A DNA stretch of 64,000 bases from Streptomyces sp. NBC_00820 (GTDB lineage: Bacteria; Actinomycetota; Actinomycetes; Streptomycetales; Streptomycetaceae), in contig NZ_CP108882.1 of NCBI RefSeq assembly GCF_036347055.1, forward strand, positions 7,056,001-7,120,000, given 5' to 3'. Position 1 is the stretch's first letter, and the number at the start of each line of letters is the position of its first letter. Both the position numbers and the translations under genes were made by a program. The notes below the pieces were generated by a model, which ran no database searches, was not told where the DNA came from, and worked only from the letters and a program-made list of their open reading frames with translations. Shown here in pieces: positions 1 to 9,728 of this stretch.

Positions 1-91
1 CGTACCGGTCGTGCGGGTGTGTCCGACGTGCCGGCCACGCCGCCGTACCCGTCCTTTCGCTGTACGCGTCCCGCCCGCGGGATGTATCAAT

Positions 92-126
92 CGGTCGTCC
101 GGCGACTCTGAACTGTCGGACGACCG
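92..126. promoter_or_regulatory. Inverted repeat in the leader of the S8 protease gene
   Basis: CGGTCGTCCG (92-101) and CGGACGACCG (117-126) form a perfect 10-bp inverted repeat with a 15-nt loop. It ends just before the strong Shine-Dalgarno sequence GGGGGAGGA (132-140) of the protease start at 147. It could be an operator or an RNA hairpin that limits ribosome access; the sequence does not tell which. Confidence 0.5.
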
Positions 127-146
127 GTTCCGGGGGAGGACACAGC

Positions 147-1571
147 ATGGCACCACAACGATTCCACGAGCAGTTCGACCACATCCAGCGCCAGATGCCC
201 GGCATCCCCCTCGCCATGGGCCCCGAGGACGCGGGGGAGTTCCTCTACGAGAGGGGTGTCGTCCTCGCGCGCGACGGCGAGGAGGCCCGGCTGGTCGAGG
301 ACACTGTGCGCACCCACTTCACCGAGACCCAGGGCCTGGTCCCCGACCACGTGCGCCGCACGGGGCCGCAGGCCAACCGCACCGGCGTCACCCGCATCCG
401 GGTCGGCGACCCGGCCCAGGGCGACGACGTCGTCCCGCACGCACTGCGCGCGCTGCGGGAGGCCGAGGGCCGGCAGGGCCGCTCACTGCTCAGCCGCAAC
501 CACGTCGTGCACATCGCGGTCAACGCCTGTCCCGGCGACGAGCCGGTGCCCGTGCCGCGCGGCGAGTCCCCCAATCCCGCCGCCGCCGAGGGCACTTACG
601 ACCCCGACACCGCCGTCGGCGTCCTCGTCATCGACACCGGCCTCGTCCGCGACCACGCCTCCTACCCCCTCCTCGCCCGCGCCACAGGCGATCTCCAGGC
701 CGTCGAGACCGACGCCGACGGGGTGCTGCGGCAGTACGTCGGCCACGGCACGTTCATCGCCGGGATCGTCGCCGCCGTCGCACCCAACACCGACATCACC
801 GTGCGCGGCACGCTCAACGACGCGGGCGCCGTCCTGGAGTCCGAGTTCGGCGCCAAGCTGTTCGAGGCGGTCGACCGGGGCGGCTGGCCCGACATCATCA
901 GCCTCTCCGCGGGCACCTCCACCGGCGGCACCGGCGGACTCCTCGGGCTCGACGCGTTCATGCGCGAACTGCGCGCGCAGCGAACCCTCTTGGTGGCCGC
1001 CGCGGGCAACAACGCCGCCGAAAGCCCGTTCTGGCCCGCCGCCTACGGGTCACTGCCCGGATACGAGGACAGCGTGCTCTCGGTCGGCGCGCTGCGCGGC
1101 GACGGAGAGTCCGCCGCCTGCTTCAGCAACCACGGTCCATGGGTGGCGGTCCACGCCCCGGGCGAGCGCCTCACCAGCGCCCTCACCGGCTTCGGCGCAC
1201 CCGTGCCGTACATCTACCAGCACTCCACCTACGACGCCTGCCGGTTCGGCTTCGACTACGCCTGTACGTGTCAGTACCCGCGCCACACCGGGGTGTTGAG
1301 CGAGGCACGGGAGAGCACCGCGGCCAAGCCGGACCAGGTGATGTTCGACGGCCTCGCCCAGTGGAGCGGCACCTCCTTCGCCACCCCGGTCGTCGCCGCG
1401 ATGGTCGCCGCCCACATGACGGCGCACCAGGAGCGCGACCCGCGGGCGGCGCGCTCCCAACTGCTGCGGTCCGTCACGGAGTCCGCCGAGGTGCGCGGGG
1501 AGCGCGTACCGGCGCTCAGGCCGCCGACCTGGCGCGCTGTTCCCGTCGCGATCACGGCGCAGCCCGCATGA
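147..1571 (+). CDS. S8 family serine peptidase (subtilisin-like)
   Basis: A 474-residue subtilase. The catalytic triad is readable: Asp163 in VLVIDTG, His200 in GHGTFIAG and Ser410 in GTSFATPVVAA. The oxyanion Asn288 lies in AAGNN. There is no signal peptide or membrane segment, so the enzyme is probably cytoplasmic, unlike most secreted Streptomyces subtilisins. About 160 residues precede the catalytic domain and contain no recognised propeptide. The ATG start follows GGGGGAGGA. The stop codon sits in the spacer before an ECF-like sigma factor, and a small unknown protein follows. Intracellular S8 proteases next to sigma factors are a recurring actinobacterial arrangement, often viewed as stress or conflict modules. 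That role is inferred here. Confidence 0.9.
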   Translation: MAPQRFHEQFDHIQRQMPGIPLAMGPEDAGEFLYERGVVLARDGEEARLVEDTVRTHFTETQGLVPDHVRRTGPQANRTGVTRIRVGDPAQGDDVVPHALRALREAEGRQGRSLLSRNHVVHIAVNACPGDEPVPVPRGESPNPAAAEGTYDPDTAVGVLVIDTGLVRDHASYPLLARATGDLQAVETDADGVLRQYVGHGTFIAGIVAAVAPNTDITVRGTLNDAGAVLESEFGAKLFEAVDRGGWPDIISLSAGTSTGGTGGLLGLDAFMRELRAQRTLLVAAAGNNAAESPFWPAAYGSLPGYEDSVLSVGALRGDGESAACFSNHGPWVAVHAPGERLTSALTGFGAPVPYIYQHSTYDACRFGFDYACTCQYPRHTGVLSEARESTAAKPDQVMFDGLAQWSGTSFATPVVAAMVAAHMTAHQERDPRAARSQLLRSVTESAEVRGERVPALRPPTWRAVPVAITAQPA

Positions 1572-1630
1572 GGGCCGGAACCCTCCCCTCCACGGCGTAC
1601 GATGACGTGCCGTACACGAGGGGTGGAGCC

Positions 1631-2206
1631 GTGGACCGAGCAGAGGTCGGCGCGCTGGTCAGGTCGGCCGTCGACGGTGACGGGGCGGCCTGGAAGGCGC
1701 TGGTGGAGGGACTGAGTCCGCTGGTGTGGTCGGTCGTGCGCGCGCACCGGCTCTCGGACGCCGACGGCCACGAGGTATACCAGACCGTGTGGTTCCGCTT
1801 CGCCCAGCATCTCGGCCGGCTCCGGGAACCCGACAAGGCGGGCGCCTGGCTGGCCAGCACCGCCCGGCACGAGTGTCTGAAGGTGCTCAAGGGGCTGACC
1901 CGGCTGACGCTGACGGACGATCCGCAGATCCTCGACCGGGCCAGCGAGGAACGGACACCGGAGCAGTCGCTGCTCGACTCCGAGGAGGCGGCGGACCGCG
2001 CCGAGCGGGTCCGCAGGCTGTGGCAGGAGTTCGAACAACTCGGCGACCGGTGCAGGCAGTTGCTGCGCGTGCTGATGGCCTCACCGCCGCCCAGCTATGG
2101 AGAGGTGTCGGCCGCGCTCGGTATCGCGGTCGGCAGCATCGGGCCCCTTCGCCAGCGCTGTCTGCGCCGGCTGAGGGCCCGCCTGGACGCACGAGGGGCG
2201 GCGTGA
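1631..2206 (+). CDS. ECF-like sigma-70 family RNA polymerase sigma factor
   Basis: A 191-residue protein with the sigma two-domain layout. Region 2 covers about residues 5-85 (DGAAWKALVEGLSPLVWSVV, then a helix with TVWFRFAQHLGRL). Region 4 covers about residues 135-188, with helix-turn-helix YGEVSAALGIAVGSIGPLRQ. The GTG at 1631 was chosen because it starts right at region 2 and has GAGG-type sequence upstream. An ATG at 1568 overlapping the protease stop would add 21 non-conserved residues. The third gene overlaps it by four bases (GTGA at 2203). No anti-sigma factor with a zinc motif or membrane helix is beside it. The small downstream protein is the candidate regulator. Confidence 0.85.
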   Translation: MDRAEVGALVRSAVDGDGAAWKALVEGLSPLVWSVVRAHRLSDADGHEVYQTVWFRFAQHLGRLREPDKAGAWLASTARHECLKVLKGLTRLTLTDDPQILDRASEERTPEQSLLDSEEAADRAERVRRLWQEFEQLGDRCRQLLRVLMASPPPSYGEVSAALGIAVGSIGPLRQRCLRRLRARLDARGAA

Positions 2207-2703
2207 ACGCGATGGACGAGAACGACTACCCCCGCGAGGAGTTCTCCGCGGAGGACTTCGGCGGATCCGGTCCGGAGGACGGCCTGCTGGAGGAGGAGTT
2301 GCGCCAGGCGGCCGCCGTGCTCGACCCCGTCCCCGCCGGACTGCTCCAACTGGCCCTGGACGCCTACGCGTTGCACGACCTCGACGCCCGGATCGCCGAG
2401 CTGACCTTCGACTCGCTCGTGGACGCGCTGCCGGTCAGGGGCGTGCCGCAGGCCCCGCGCATGCTGACCTTCCAGGCCGGTGAGCTGACCGTCGACGTGG
2501 AGGTGACCGGCGACGGACTGATCGGCCAGCTGCTGCCCCCGGGCTCGGCGCGCGTCGAGGTGCTGGGCGGTCCGCAGACGGTCCGGCCGGTCCCGGTCGA
2601 CACCCTGGGCCGCTTCACGAGTGACGCGCCGCCCACCGGCCCGTTCGCCCTGCGGCTGCGCACCGGCGGGGACGTGATCGTCACGGAGTGGCTGCGAGCC
2701 TGA
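2203..2703 (+). CDS. Hypothetical protein, partner of the sigma factor and S8 protease
   Basis: A 166-residue soluble protein that I do not recognise by name. The N-terminal 70 residues are acidic and helical, around LDPVPAGLLQLALDAYALHD. The C-terminal half (about 85-166) looks like a small beta-sandwich, with alternating hydrophobic strands ending VIVTEWLRA. It has no Cys-rich motif, transmembrane segment or signal. The GTG start overlaps the sigma factor stop as GTGA and has AGGGG at a good distance; an ATG at 2212 is a weaker alternative. Tight coupling suggests it binds or regulates the sigma factor or the protease. That is inference. Confidence 0.7.
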   Translation: MNAMDENDYPREEFSAEDFGGSGPEDGLLEEELRQAAAVLDPVPAGLLQLALDAYALHDLDARIAELTFDSLVDALPVRGVPQAPRMLTFQAGELTVDVEVTGDGLIGQLLPPGSARVEVLGGPQTVRPVPVDTLGRFTSDAPPTGPFALRLRTGGDVIVTEWLRA

Positions 2704-2712
2704 CCCCACCCG

Positions 2713-2770
2713 TCGTACGCCAGGCCGCCGTACGACGGTCCGCCGTACGACAGCTGGTCGTACGGCCGGA
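2713..2770. repeat. CGTACG-rich short repeats behind the sigma module
   Basis: CCGTACGAC-type units recur about every 12-18 bases between the end of the 166-residue protein and the end of the amidohydrolase. Each contains the palindrome GTAC, so the strand can fold in several ways. The composition is like the tandem array at 8296-8408. Confidence 0.5.
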
Positions 2771-2773
2771 GGC

Positions 2774-3678
2774 CTACGCGGCGTCCACGAGCGCGGCCAG
2801 GGCGGCGGCGAGCCGTTCAGCCCCGGGCCGGCCTGCCCGCCGGGCTCCGTCATGTACGTGTCCCGCCGGATCTCCACCATGAGCGCGCTCACCCGGCGGT
2901 CCCGTCCGTAGTACTCCAACGGCACGTAGGTGCCGCTGAACGGGCTGTCCAGTCCCGTCTCCCCGCACCCCGCGAACGCGGCCAGGGCCGCCTCGCCCAG
3001 CCGGGGCGGCGTGTGGAAGCCGTCCGTACCGAGGCAGACGGCGGGGCGCGGTCCCTCGCCGTGCAGCTCGTACGGCAGCGGTTCGGCGGGATAGGAGTGC
3101 ACGTCGATCACGACGGCCCGCCCGGTCGCCGCGAGCCGCCCGGCCACCGCCTCGGCCATGGCGCGCGCGTACGGCCGGAAGTACCGCTCGACCAGCGGCC
3201 CGGGGTCGGTGCCGGCGGCCCGCAGTTCCCCCTTGTGCGTGGTCCGCGTGTACACCGCCCCCATCCCCACGGCGAGCATCTCCTCCCGCTCGTCCGGGAA
3301 CCGTTCGGGGTCCACCACCAGCCGCGAGAGCCGGTTCACGAACCGCCACGGCCGCGCCCCCGCGAGCCCGGCGGCCACCTCCGCGATCCGCGCGGTGTGC
3401 GCGTCGGTGATGTGGTCCAGTTCCCGCGCGAGCGCGTCGTCGTCGAGCACGATCCCCTCGCGCACGTCGTCGGGTATCGCCCGCGACGAGTGCGGGACGT
3501 GCAGCAGCACGGGCGAGTCGGCGTCACCGGGCAGAAGGGCGAAGGAGGACGGCGACGGCGACAGGGACGTGGACGGGTACGAGACGGAGGAGGGCACGGA
3601 CGAGGAAGCAGACGAGGAAGCGGACGAGGACGTGGGAGGGACGGACACGGGCGGCTCCAGGGTCTTGGTGCGGGACAT
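2774..3678 (-). pseudogene. N-formylglutamate amidohydrolase, C-terminus frameshifted
   Basis: The family fold is clear: VLLHVPHSSRAIP, VNRLSRLVVDPERFPDE, VVIDVHSYP and MVEIRRDTYMTEPGG. The enzyme hydrolyses N-formylglutamate to glutamate and formate, as in histidine breakdown. After residues TEPGGQAGPG the main frame loses similarity and runs about 220 codons antisense to the upstream genes. The neighbouring frame gives the expected end, AERLAAALAALVDAA, stopping at 2774. Adding one base to the C4/G4 run at 2821-2824 joins the two frames. The region before the domain is a serine-rich, non-conserved stretch, so the start is uncertain (ATG 3678, TTG 3711 or later). This is either a real inactivating indel or a homopolymer sequencing error. 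The catalytic core is complete, so function may survive. Confidence 0.75.
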
Positions 3679-3742
3679 CAAGACGATCAAGGTGTCACAC
3701 GGCACCGACAACGGGGCCGCGACGGTCGTCGCGGGACGACAT

Positions 3743-3783
3743 GACTCCGCCCCGGCCGGGGAAGTCCCGGCCGGGGCGGAGTC
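3743..3783. terminator. Terminator downstream of icd
   Basis: A perfect 18-bp inverted repeat (3743-3760 and 3766-3783) surrounds a 5-nt loop GAAGT. It lies between the icd stop codon and the start of the amidohydrolase on the same strand. It can fold on either strand and lacks a long U tract, as is usual in Streptomyces. Confidence 0.85.
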
Positions 3784-3821
3784 GGAGCCGCGCCGTGGTG
3801 CTACGCGCCGCGGGCGTCAGT

Positions 3822-6185
<2,364 letters not shown>

Positions 6186-6251
6186 TCATGGACGACGCCC
6201 ACTGACCCACGGCCGGACGTCCCCGTCCGGCAGCACGAGCGAAGGCGGACC

Positions 6252-7793
6252 ATGAGATATCGCAGCAGAGTGACGGCTCCGGCGGCGGTCCTGTTCGGCA
6301 CGGCGGCCGCACTGGCAGCCGGAGGCGCGGCCCCGGCCCAGGCGGCACCGACGGCCGGCCCGGGCCCGGAGACCCTGGGAGACCCCGTCTTCCCGTCGCT
6401 CGGCAACGACGGCTACCGGGTGAAGGCGTACAACCTGGACGTCTCCTACGACGCCACGACCAAGCTGGTCTCCGCGACGGTCACCATCACCCTCACCGCC
6501 ACCCAGGACCTGACCCGCCTCTCGCTCGACGCCCTCGGCCTCAACATCACCTCCGCGACCATCAACGGCCTCGGGGCCGCCCGGGCACAGGTGGGCGAGA
6601 AGCTGCGGCTCATACCCGCCAACACGCTCCCGGCGCAGACGGACGCGACCGTGGTCGTGAAGTACACCGTCGACCCGCGCGCCACCCTCGCGCACACCGC
6701 CTGGGTCCCCACCCCGGACGGCTTCGCCACCTGCCCCCAGCCGAACTCCGCGCACACCGTCTTCCCGTGCAACGACCACCCCTCGGACAAAGCGGACTTC
6801 ACCTTCCGCATCACCGTCCCGAACGGTGTGCGAGGCGTCGCGAACGGCGTGCTCACCGGCACGGAGACGCTGTCCGGCGGGCGTACGGCGTACTCGTACC
6901 ACTCGCTCTCCCCGATGGCGACCGAACTGGTCCAGATCACCGTCGGCGACTACGTGGTCAAGAACCGGCAGGGCCCCAGCGGCCTGCCGCTGCGCGACAT
7001 CGTCCCCACGGCCCGCGCCGCCGCCCTGGAGCCGTCCCTGGCCCTCACCCCGGGCCAGCTGACCTGGGTGGAACAGCGCCTCGGCGCCTTCCCGTTCGAG
7101 ACGTACGGCCTGCTGCCGTGCAACTCCGACGACGCGAACGCCTTCGACTTCACCGGCCTGGAGACCCAGACCCTCACGCTGTACAAGCCGGGCTTCCTGC
7201 TCCAGTCCGAGCAGAGCATCGGCTCGCACATGATGCACGAGCTGGTCCACTCCTACTTCGGCGACATGGTCAGCCCCGGCACCTGGGCCGACCTGTGGAT
7301 CAACGAGGGCCACGCCGACTACTACGGGCTCCTGTACCGCTACGAGCGGGGCTGGGCCGACTCCCTGGGCCTGACCACCATGGAAGCCCGGATGCGGGAC
7401 ACCTACGCCCGCGGCGACCAGTGGCGCCACGACTCCGGCCCGGTGGCCTCGCCCAACGAGACCAACCTGTTCGACAGCCAGCGCTACCTCGGCGGCGTCC
7501 TCGTCCTGTACGCCTTCCAGCAGCTGGTCGGCGCGAGCACCTTCAGCACGGTCGAGCGCGCCTTCCTCGACCGCTTCCGCGGCACCTCGGCGACCACCGA
7601 CGACTACATAGCCGTCGCCTCGGAGATCACCGGCACCGACCAGTCCGGCTTCCTGCGCGACTGGCTCTACGGCACGAAGACCCCGCGCATGCCCGGACAC
7701 TCCGACTGGACGGTCACCCCGGTCGGCTCGTCCCTGGCGGCCCCGCACAGCCTGCGCGGCGGCCACCGGCACGAGAACTCGGCCACGCTCTGA
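6252..7793 (+). CDS. Secreted M1 family metallopeptidase
   Basis: A 513-residue zinc aminopeptidase-like protein with an Ala-rich signal peptide (about 1-32, cleavage near AQA-AP). The gluzincin motif is complete: H329-E330-L-V-H333 followed by E352 in WINEG, the normal 18-residue spacing. Upstream is the M1 beta-sandwich N-domain, and FDFTGLETQTLTLY resembles the substrate-binding strand region where GxMEN normally occurs. Here Leu-Glu-Thr replaces Met-Glu-Asn, so exopeptidase specificity may differ. It is shorter than full aminopeptidase N because the large C-terminal helical domain is missing, as in other secreted actinobacterial M1 proteins. It converges directly on the DUF4186 gene with no gap. 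Confidence 0.9.
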   Translation: MRYRSRVTAPAAVLFGTAAALAAGGAAPAQAAPTAGPGPETLGDPVFPSLGNDGYRVKAYNLDVSYDATTKLVSATVTITLTATQDLTRLSLDALGLNITSATINGLGAARAQVGEKLRLIPANTLPAQTDATVVVKYTVDPRATLAHTAWVPTPDGFATCPQPNSAHTVFPCNDHPSDKADFTFRITVPNGVRGVANGVLTGTETLSGGRTAYSYHSLSPMATELVQITVGDYVVKNRQGPSGLPLRDIVPTARAAALEPSLALTPGQLTWVEQRLGAFPFETYGLLPCNSDDANAFDFTGLETQTLTLYKPGFLLQSEQSIGSHMMHELVHSYFGDMVSPGTWADLWINEGHADYYGLLYRYERGWADSLGLTTMEARMRDTYARGDQWRHDSGPVASPNETNLFDSQRYLGGVLVLYAFQQLVGASTFSTVERAFLDRFRGTSATTDDYIAVASEITGTDQSGFLRDWLYGTKTPRMPGHSDWTVTPVGSSLAAPHSLRGGHRHENSATL

Positions 7794-8219
7794 TCAACCG
7801 CGGCGGGCGGGGCCGGCTCCGGCGTCGCCCGTCATCTCCCGCTCGATCCACCTGAGGATCACGTCCACCACGTACAGATGCTCCGCACGGCTCAGCTCCC
7901 GCCCCTTGGGGATGTCGTGCCATCGCTGGAGACAGGTCCGGCAGCAGGTGGCGGTCGCGTGCTGGGCGACGAAGACGGGATGGCCCCGGTACGGCGTCTG
8001 CTTGCCGTCCTTGTACGGCTCGGCCGGGGCCAGTCGCCTGGCGATCAGGTCGTAGGCGTGCCACCGGATCGTGGCGGGCCCCTTCAGCTCGGCGGTCGCC
8101 CGGTCGCGTCCTCGCAGGTGGAACTTGGCCCGGAAGGGATGCCGGCCGATCGCGTCGAGCCGGGCGTCGAGCGAGCGGGGCGTACGGGCGGGGAGCTGGG
8201 GGTCCGGGGGAGTGGTCAT
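7794..8219 (-). CDS. DUF4186 family protein
   Basis: A 141-residue conserved protein of unknown function. The family signature is the stretch TPYRGHPVFVAQHATATCC followed by RTCLQRWHDIPKGREL. It holds a paired Cys-Cys plus a third Cys and several His, suggesting metal binding or a reactive site. No signal peptide or membrane helix is present. The last codons abut the stop of the convergent M1 peptidase, leaving no room for an intergenic terminator. Confidence 0.88.
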   Translation of the reverse strand: MTTPPDPQLPARTPRSLDARLDAIGRHPFRAKFHLRGRDRATAELKGPATIRWHAYDLIARRLAPAEPYKDGKQTPYRGHPVFVAQHATATCCRTCLQRWHDIPKGRELSRAEHLYVVDVILRWIEREMTGDAGAGPARRG

Positions 8220-8295
8220 ACCGCTTCGAGCGTACGTCGAGGTCGTACCGTCCCGATGACGGACGACCTCGGATCCCGTCCCGTACGCCCTGGGC

Positions 8296-8408
8296 GCGCC
8301 CCCCGTACGGCGCGCCCCCCGTACGACGCGCCCCCCGTACGTCGCGCCCCCCGTACGTCGCGCCCCCCGTACGTCGCGCCCCCCCGTACGTCGCGCCCCC
8401 CGTACGTC
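8296..8408. repeat. Seven-copy 16-bp tandem repeat (GCGCCCCCCGTACGNC)
   Basis: Seven head-to-tail copies of a 16-bp unit lie between the DUF4186 start and the MscS stop. The first two copies vary at one position (GGC and GAC instead of GTC), and copy six has one extra C. Each unit carries the palindrome CGTACG. Near-identity of the inner copies suggests recent slippage expansion, so copy number may differ between strains. Confidence 0.95.
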
Positions 8409-8439
8409 GCGCCCGCCCGGTGCGGCGGCCGGAGCAGGC

Positions 8440-9543
8440 CTAGTCGGCCAGGGCCGCGCCCGGCGCCAGGTCCTCCGAGCCGCGCTGATGCGGTATGACT
8501 ATGGCCCCCTGCTGGAGGGAGACCGTCCGGGTCGGGGCCGGGATGCTGATGCCCTCCTCCCGGTAGCGGCGGTGCAGGCGCTTGACGAACTCGTGCTTGA
8601 TGCGGAACTGGTCGCTGAACTCGCCGACGCCGAGGATCACCGTGAAGCCGATGCGCGAGTCGCCGAAGGTGTGGAAGCGGATCGCGGGCTCGTGCTCCGG
8701 GACGGCACCGGTGATCTCGGTCATCACCTCGGTGACCACCTCCGCCGTCACGCGCTCGACCCGGTCGAGGTCGGAGTCGTAGCCCACCCCGACCTGCACC
8801 AGGACCGTCAGCTGCTGCTCGGGCCGGGTGAAGTTGGTCATGTTGGTCTTCGCGAGCTGGCCGTTGGGGATGACCACCAGGTTGTTGGACAGCTGCCGGA
8901 CCGTCGTCTGGCGCCAGTTGATGTCCACGACGTAGCCCTCCTCGCCGCTGCTGAGCCGGATGTAGTCGCCCGGCTGCACGGTCTTGGAGGCGAGGATGTG
9001 GACGCCCGCGAAGAGGTTGGCGAGGGTGTCCTGGAGGGCCAGCGCGACGGCGAGGCCGCCGACGCCCAGGGCGGTGAGCAGGGGCGCTATCGAGATGCCG
9101 AGCGTCTGGAGCATCACCAGGAAGCCGATCGCGAGGACCAGCACACGGGTGATGTTGACGAAGATGGTCGCCGAGCCCGCCACGCCCGAGCGGGACTGGG
9201 TGACCGTGTGGACCAGGCCGCCGATCACCCGCGCCGCGGACAGCGTCACCACGAGGATCAGCCACACCTCCAGGGCCAGGTGGACGTCGCGCTGCACGGT
9301 CTTGGTCAGTGGCAGCGCCACCGTGGCCGCCGCCGCGCCGCTCGCGATCGACGCCCACGGGACGACGGAGCGCAGCGCGTCCACGATGACGTCGTCACCG
9401 GTCCAGCGGGTGCGCTTGGCGTGTTTGGCGAGCCAGCGCAGCACCGTGCGGGAGAGGAAGGCCAGCACGAGGCCCGCGGCCAGCGCGATGCCGGCGAGGA
9501 CGAGGTCGTCCAGGGTCAGGTCGCGGGTCAGGGCATGGCTCAC
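8440..9543 (-). CDS. MscS-type mechanosensitive ion channel
   Basis: A 367-residue membrane channel that releases solutes on hypo-osmotic shock. Four hydrophobic helices span about residues 12-170. The pore-lining helix and following beta domain are typical: LLTALGVGGLAVALALQDTL, ANLFAGVHIL, then GDYIRL and VVDINWRQTTVRQLSNNLVVIPNG, and the C-terminal alpha/beta vestibule. The GTG start at 9543 has GGAGG about 10 nt upstream. It is monocistronic and transcribed towards the 16-bp tandem repeat. Confidence 0.92.
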   Translation of the reverse strand: MSHALTRDLTLDDLVLAGIALAAGLVLAFLSRTVLRWLAKHAKRTRWTGDDVIVDALRSVVPWASIASGAAAATVALPLTKTVQRDVHLALEVWLILVVTLSAARVIGGLVHTVTQSRSGVAGSATIFVNITRVLVLAIGFLVMLQTLGISIAPLLTALGVGGLAVALALQDTLANLFAGVHILASKTVQPGDYIRLSSGEEGYVVDINWRQTTVRQLSNNLVVIPNGQLAKTNMTNFTRPEQQLTVLVQVGVGYDSDLDRVERVTAEVVTEVMTEITGAVPEHEPAIRFHTFGDSRIGFTVILGVGEFSDQFRIKHEFVKRLHRRYREEGISIPAPTRTVSLQQGAIVIPHQRGSEDLAPGAALAD

Positions 9544-9629
9544 CGCGCACCTCCGGGCCGCGAAGCGGTTGCGTGGAGCCTGATGTGATGTCTCGTCACG
9601 ATGTCACCTGCTCGATCTCCGGGATATGC

Positions 9630-9669
9630 GAACGCGCCGCCCGCCGGATCGGCGGCGGTCGGCGCGTTC
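9630..9669. terminator. Terminator downstream of the amino-acid permease
   Basis: GAACGCGCCG (9630-9639) pairs with CGGCGCGTTC (9660-9669), and the interior adds a CGCCG/CGGCG extension around GATC. It lies just after the permease stop and before the MscS start, both on the minus strand. Confidence 0.75.
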
Positions 9670-9728
9670 ACTCATCCTGCCGTATCCGGGAGGGCGGTTC
9701 GTACCGGACCGGCGTCAGGATGCGCTGT

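Noticed and set aside
1577..1603. ECF-type promoter (GGAACC to TACGAT) before the sigma factor
   Set aside because: The 15-bp spacing is short and the match weak; the gene can be co-transcribed with the protease.
8296..8408. Possible CRISPR array
   Set aside because: The 16-bp units are contiguous with no unique spacers and no cas genes are nearby.
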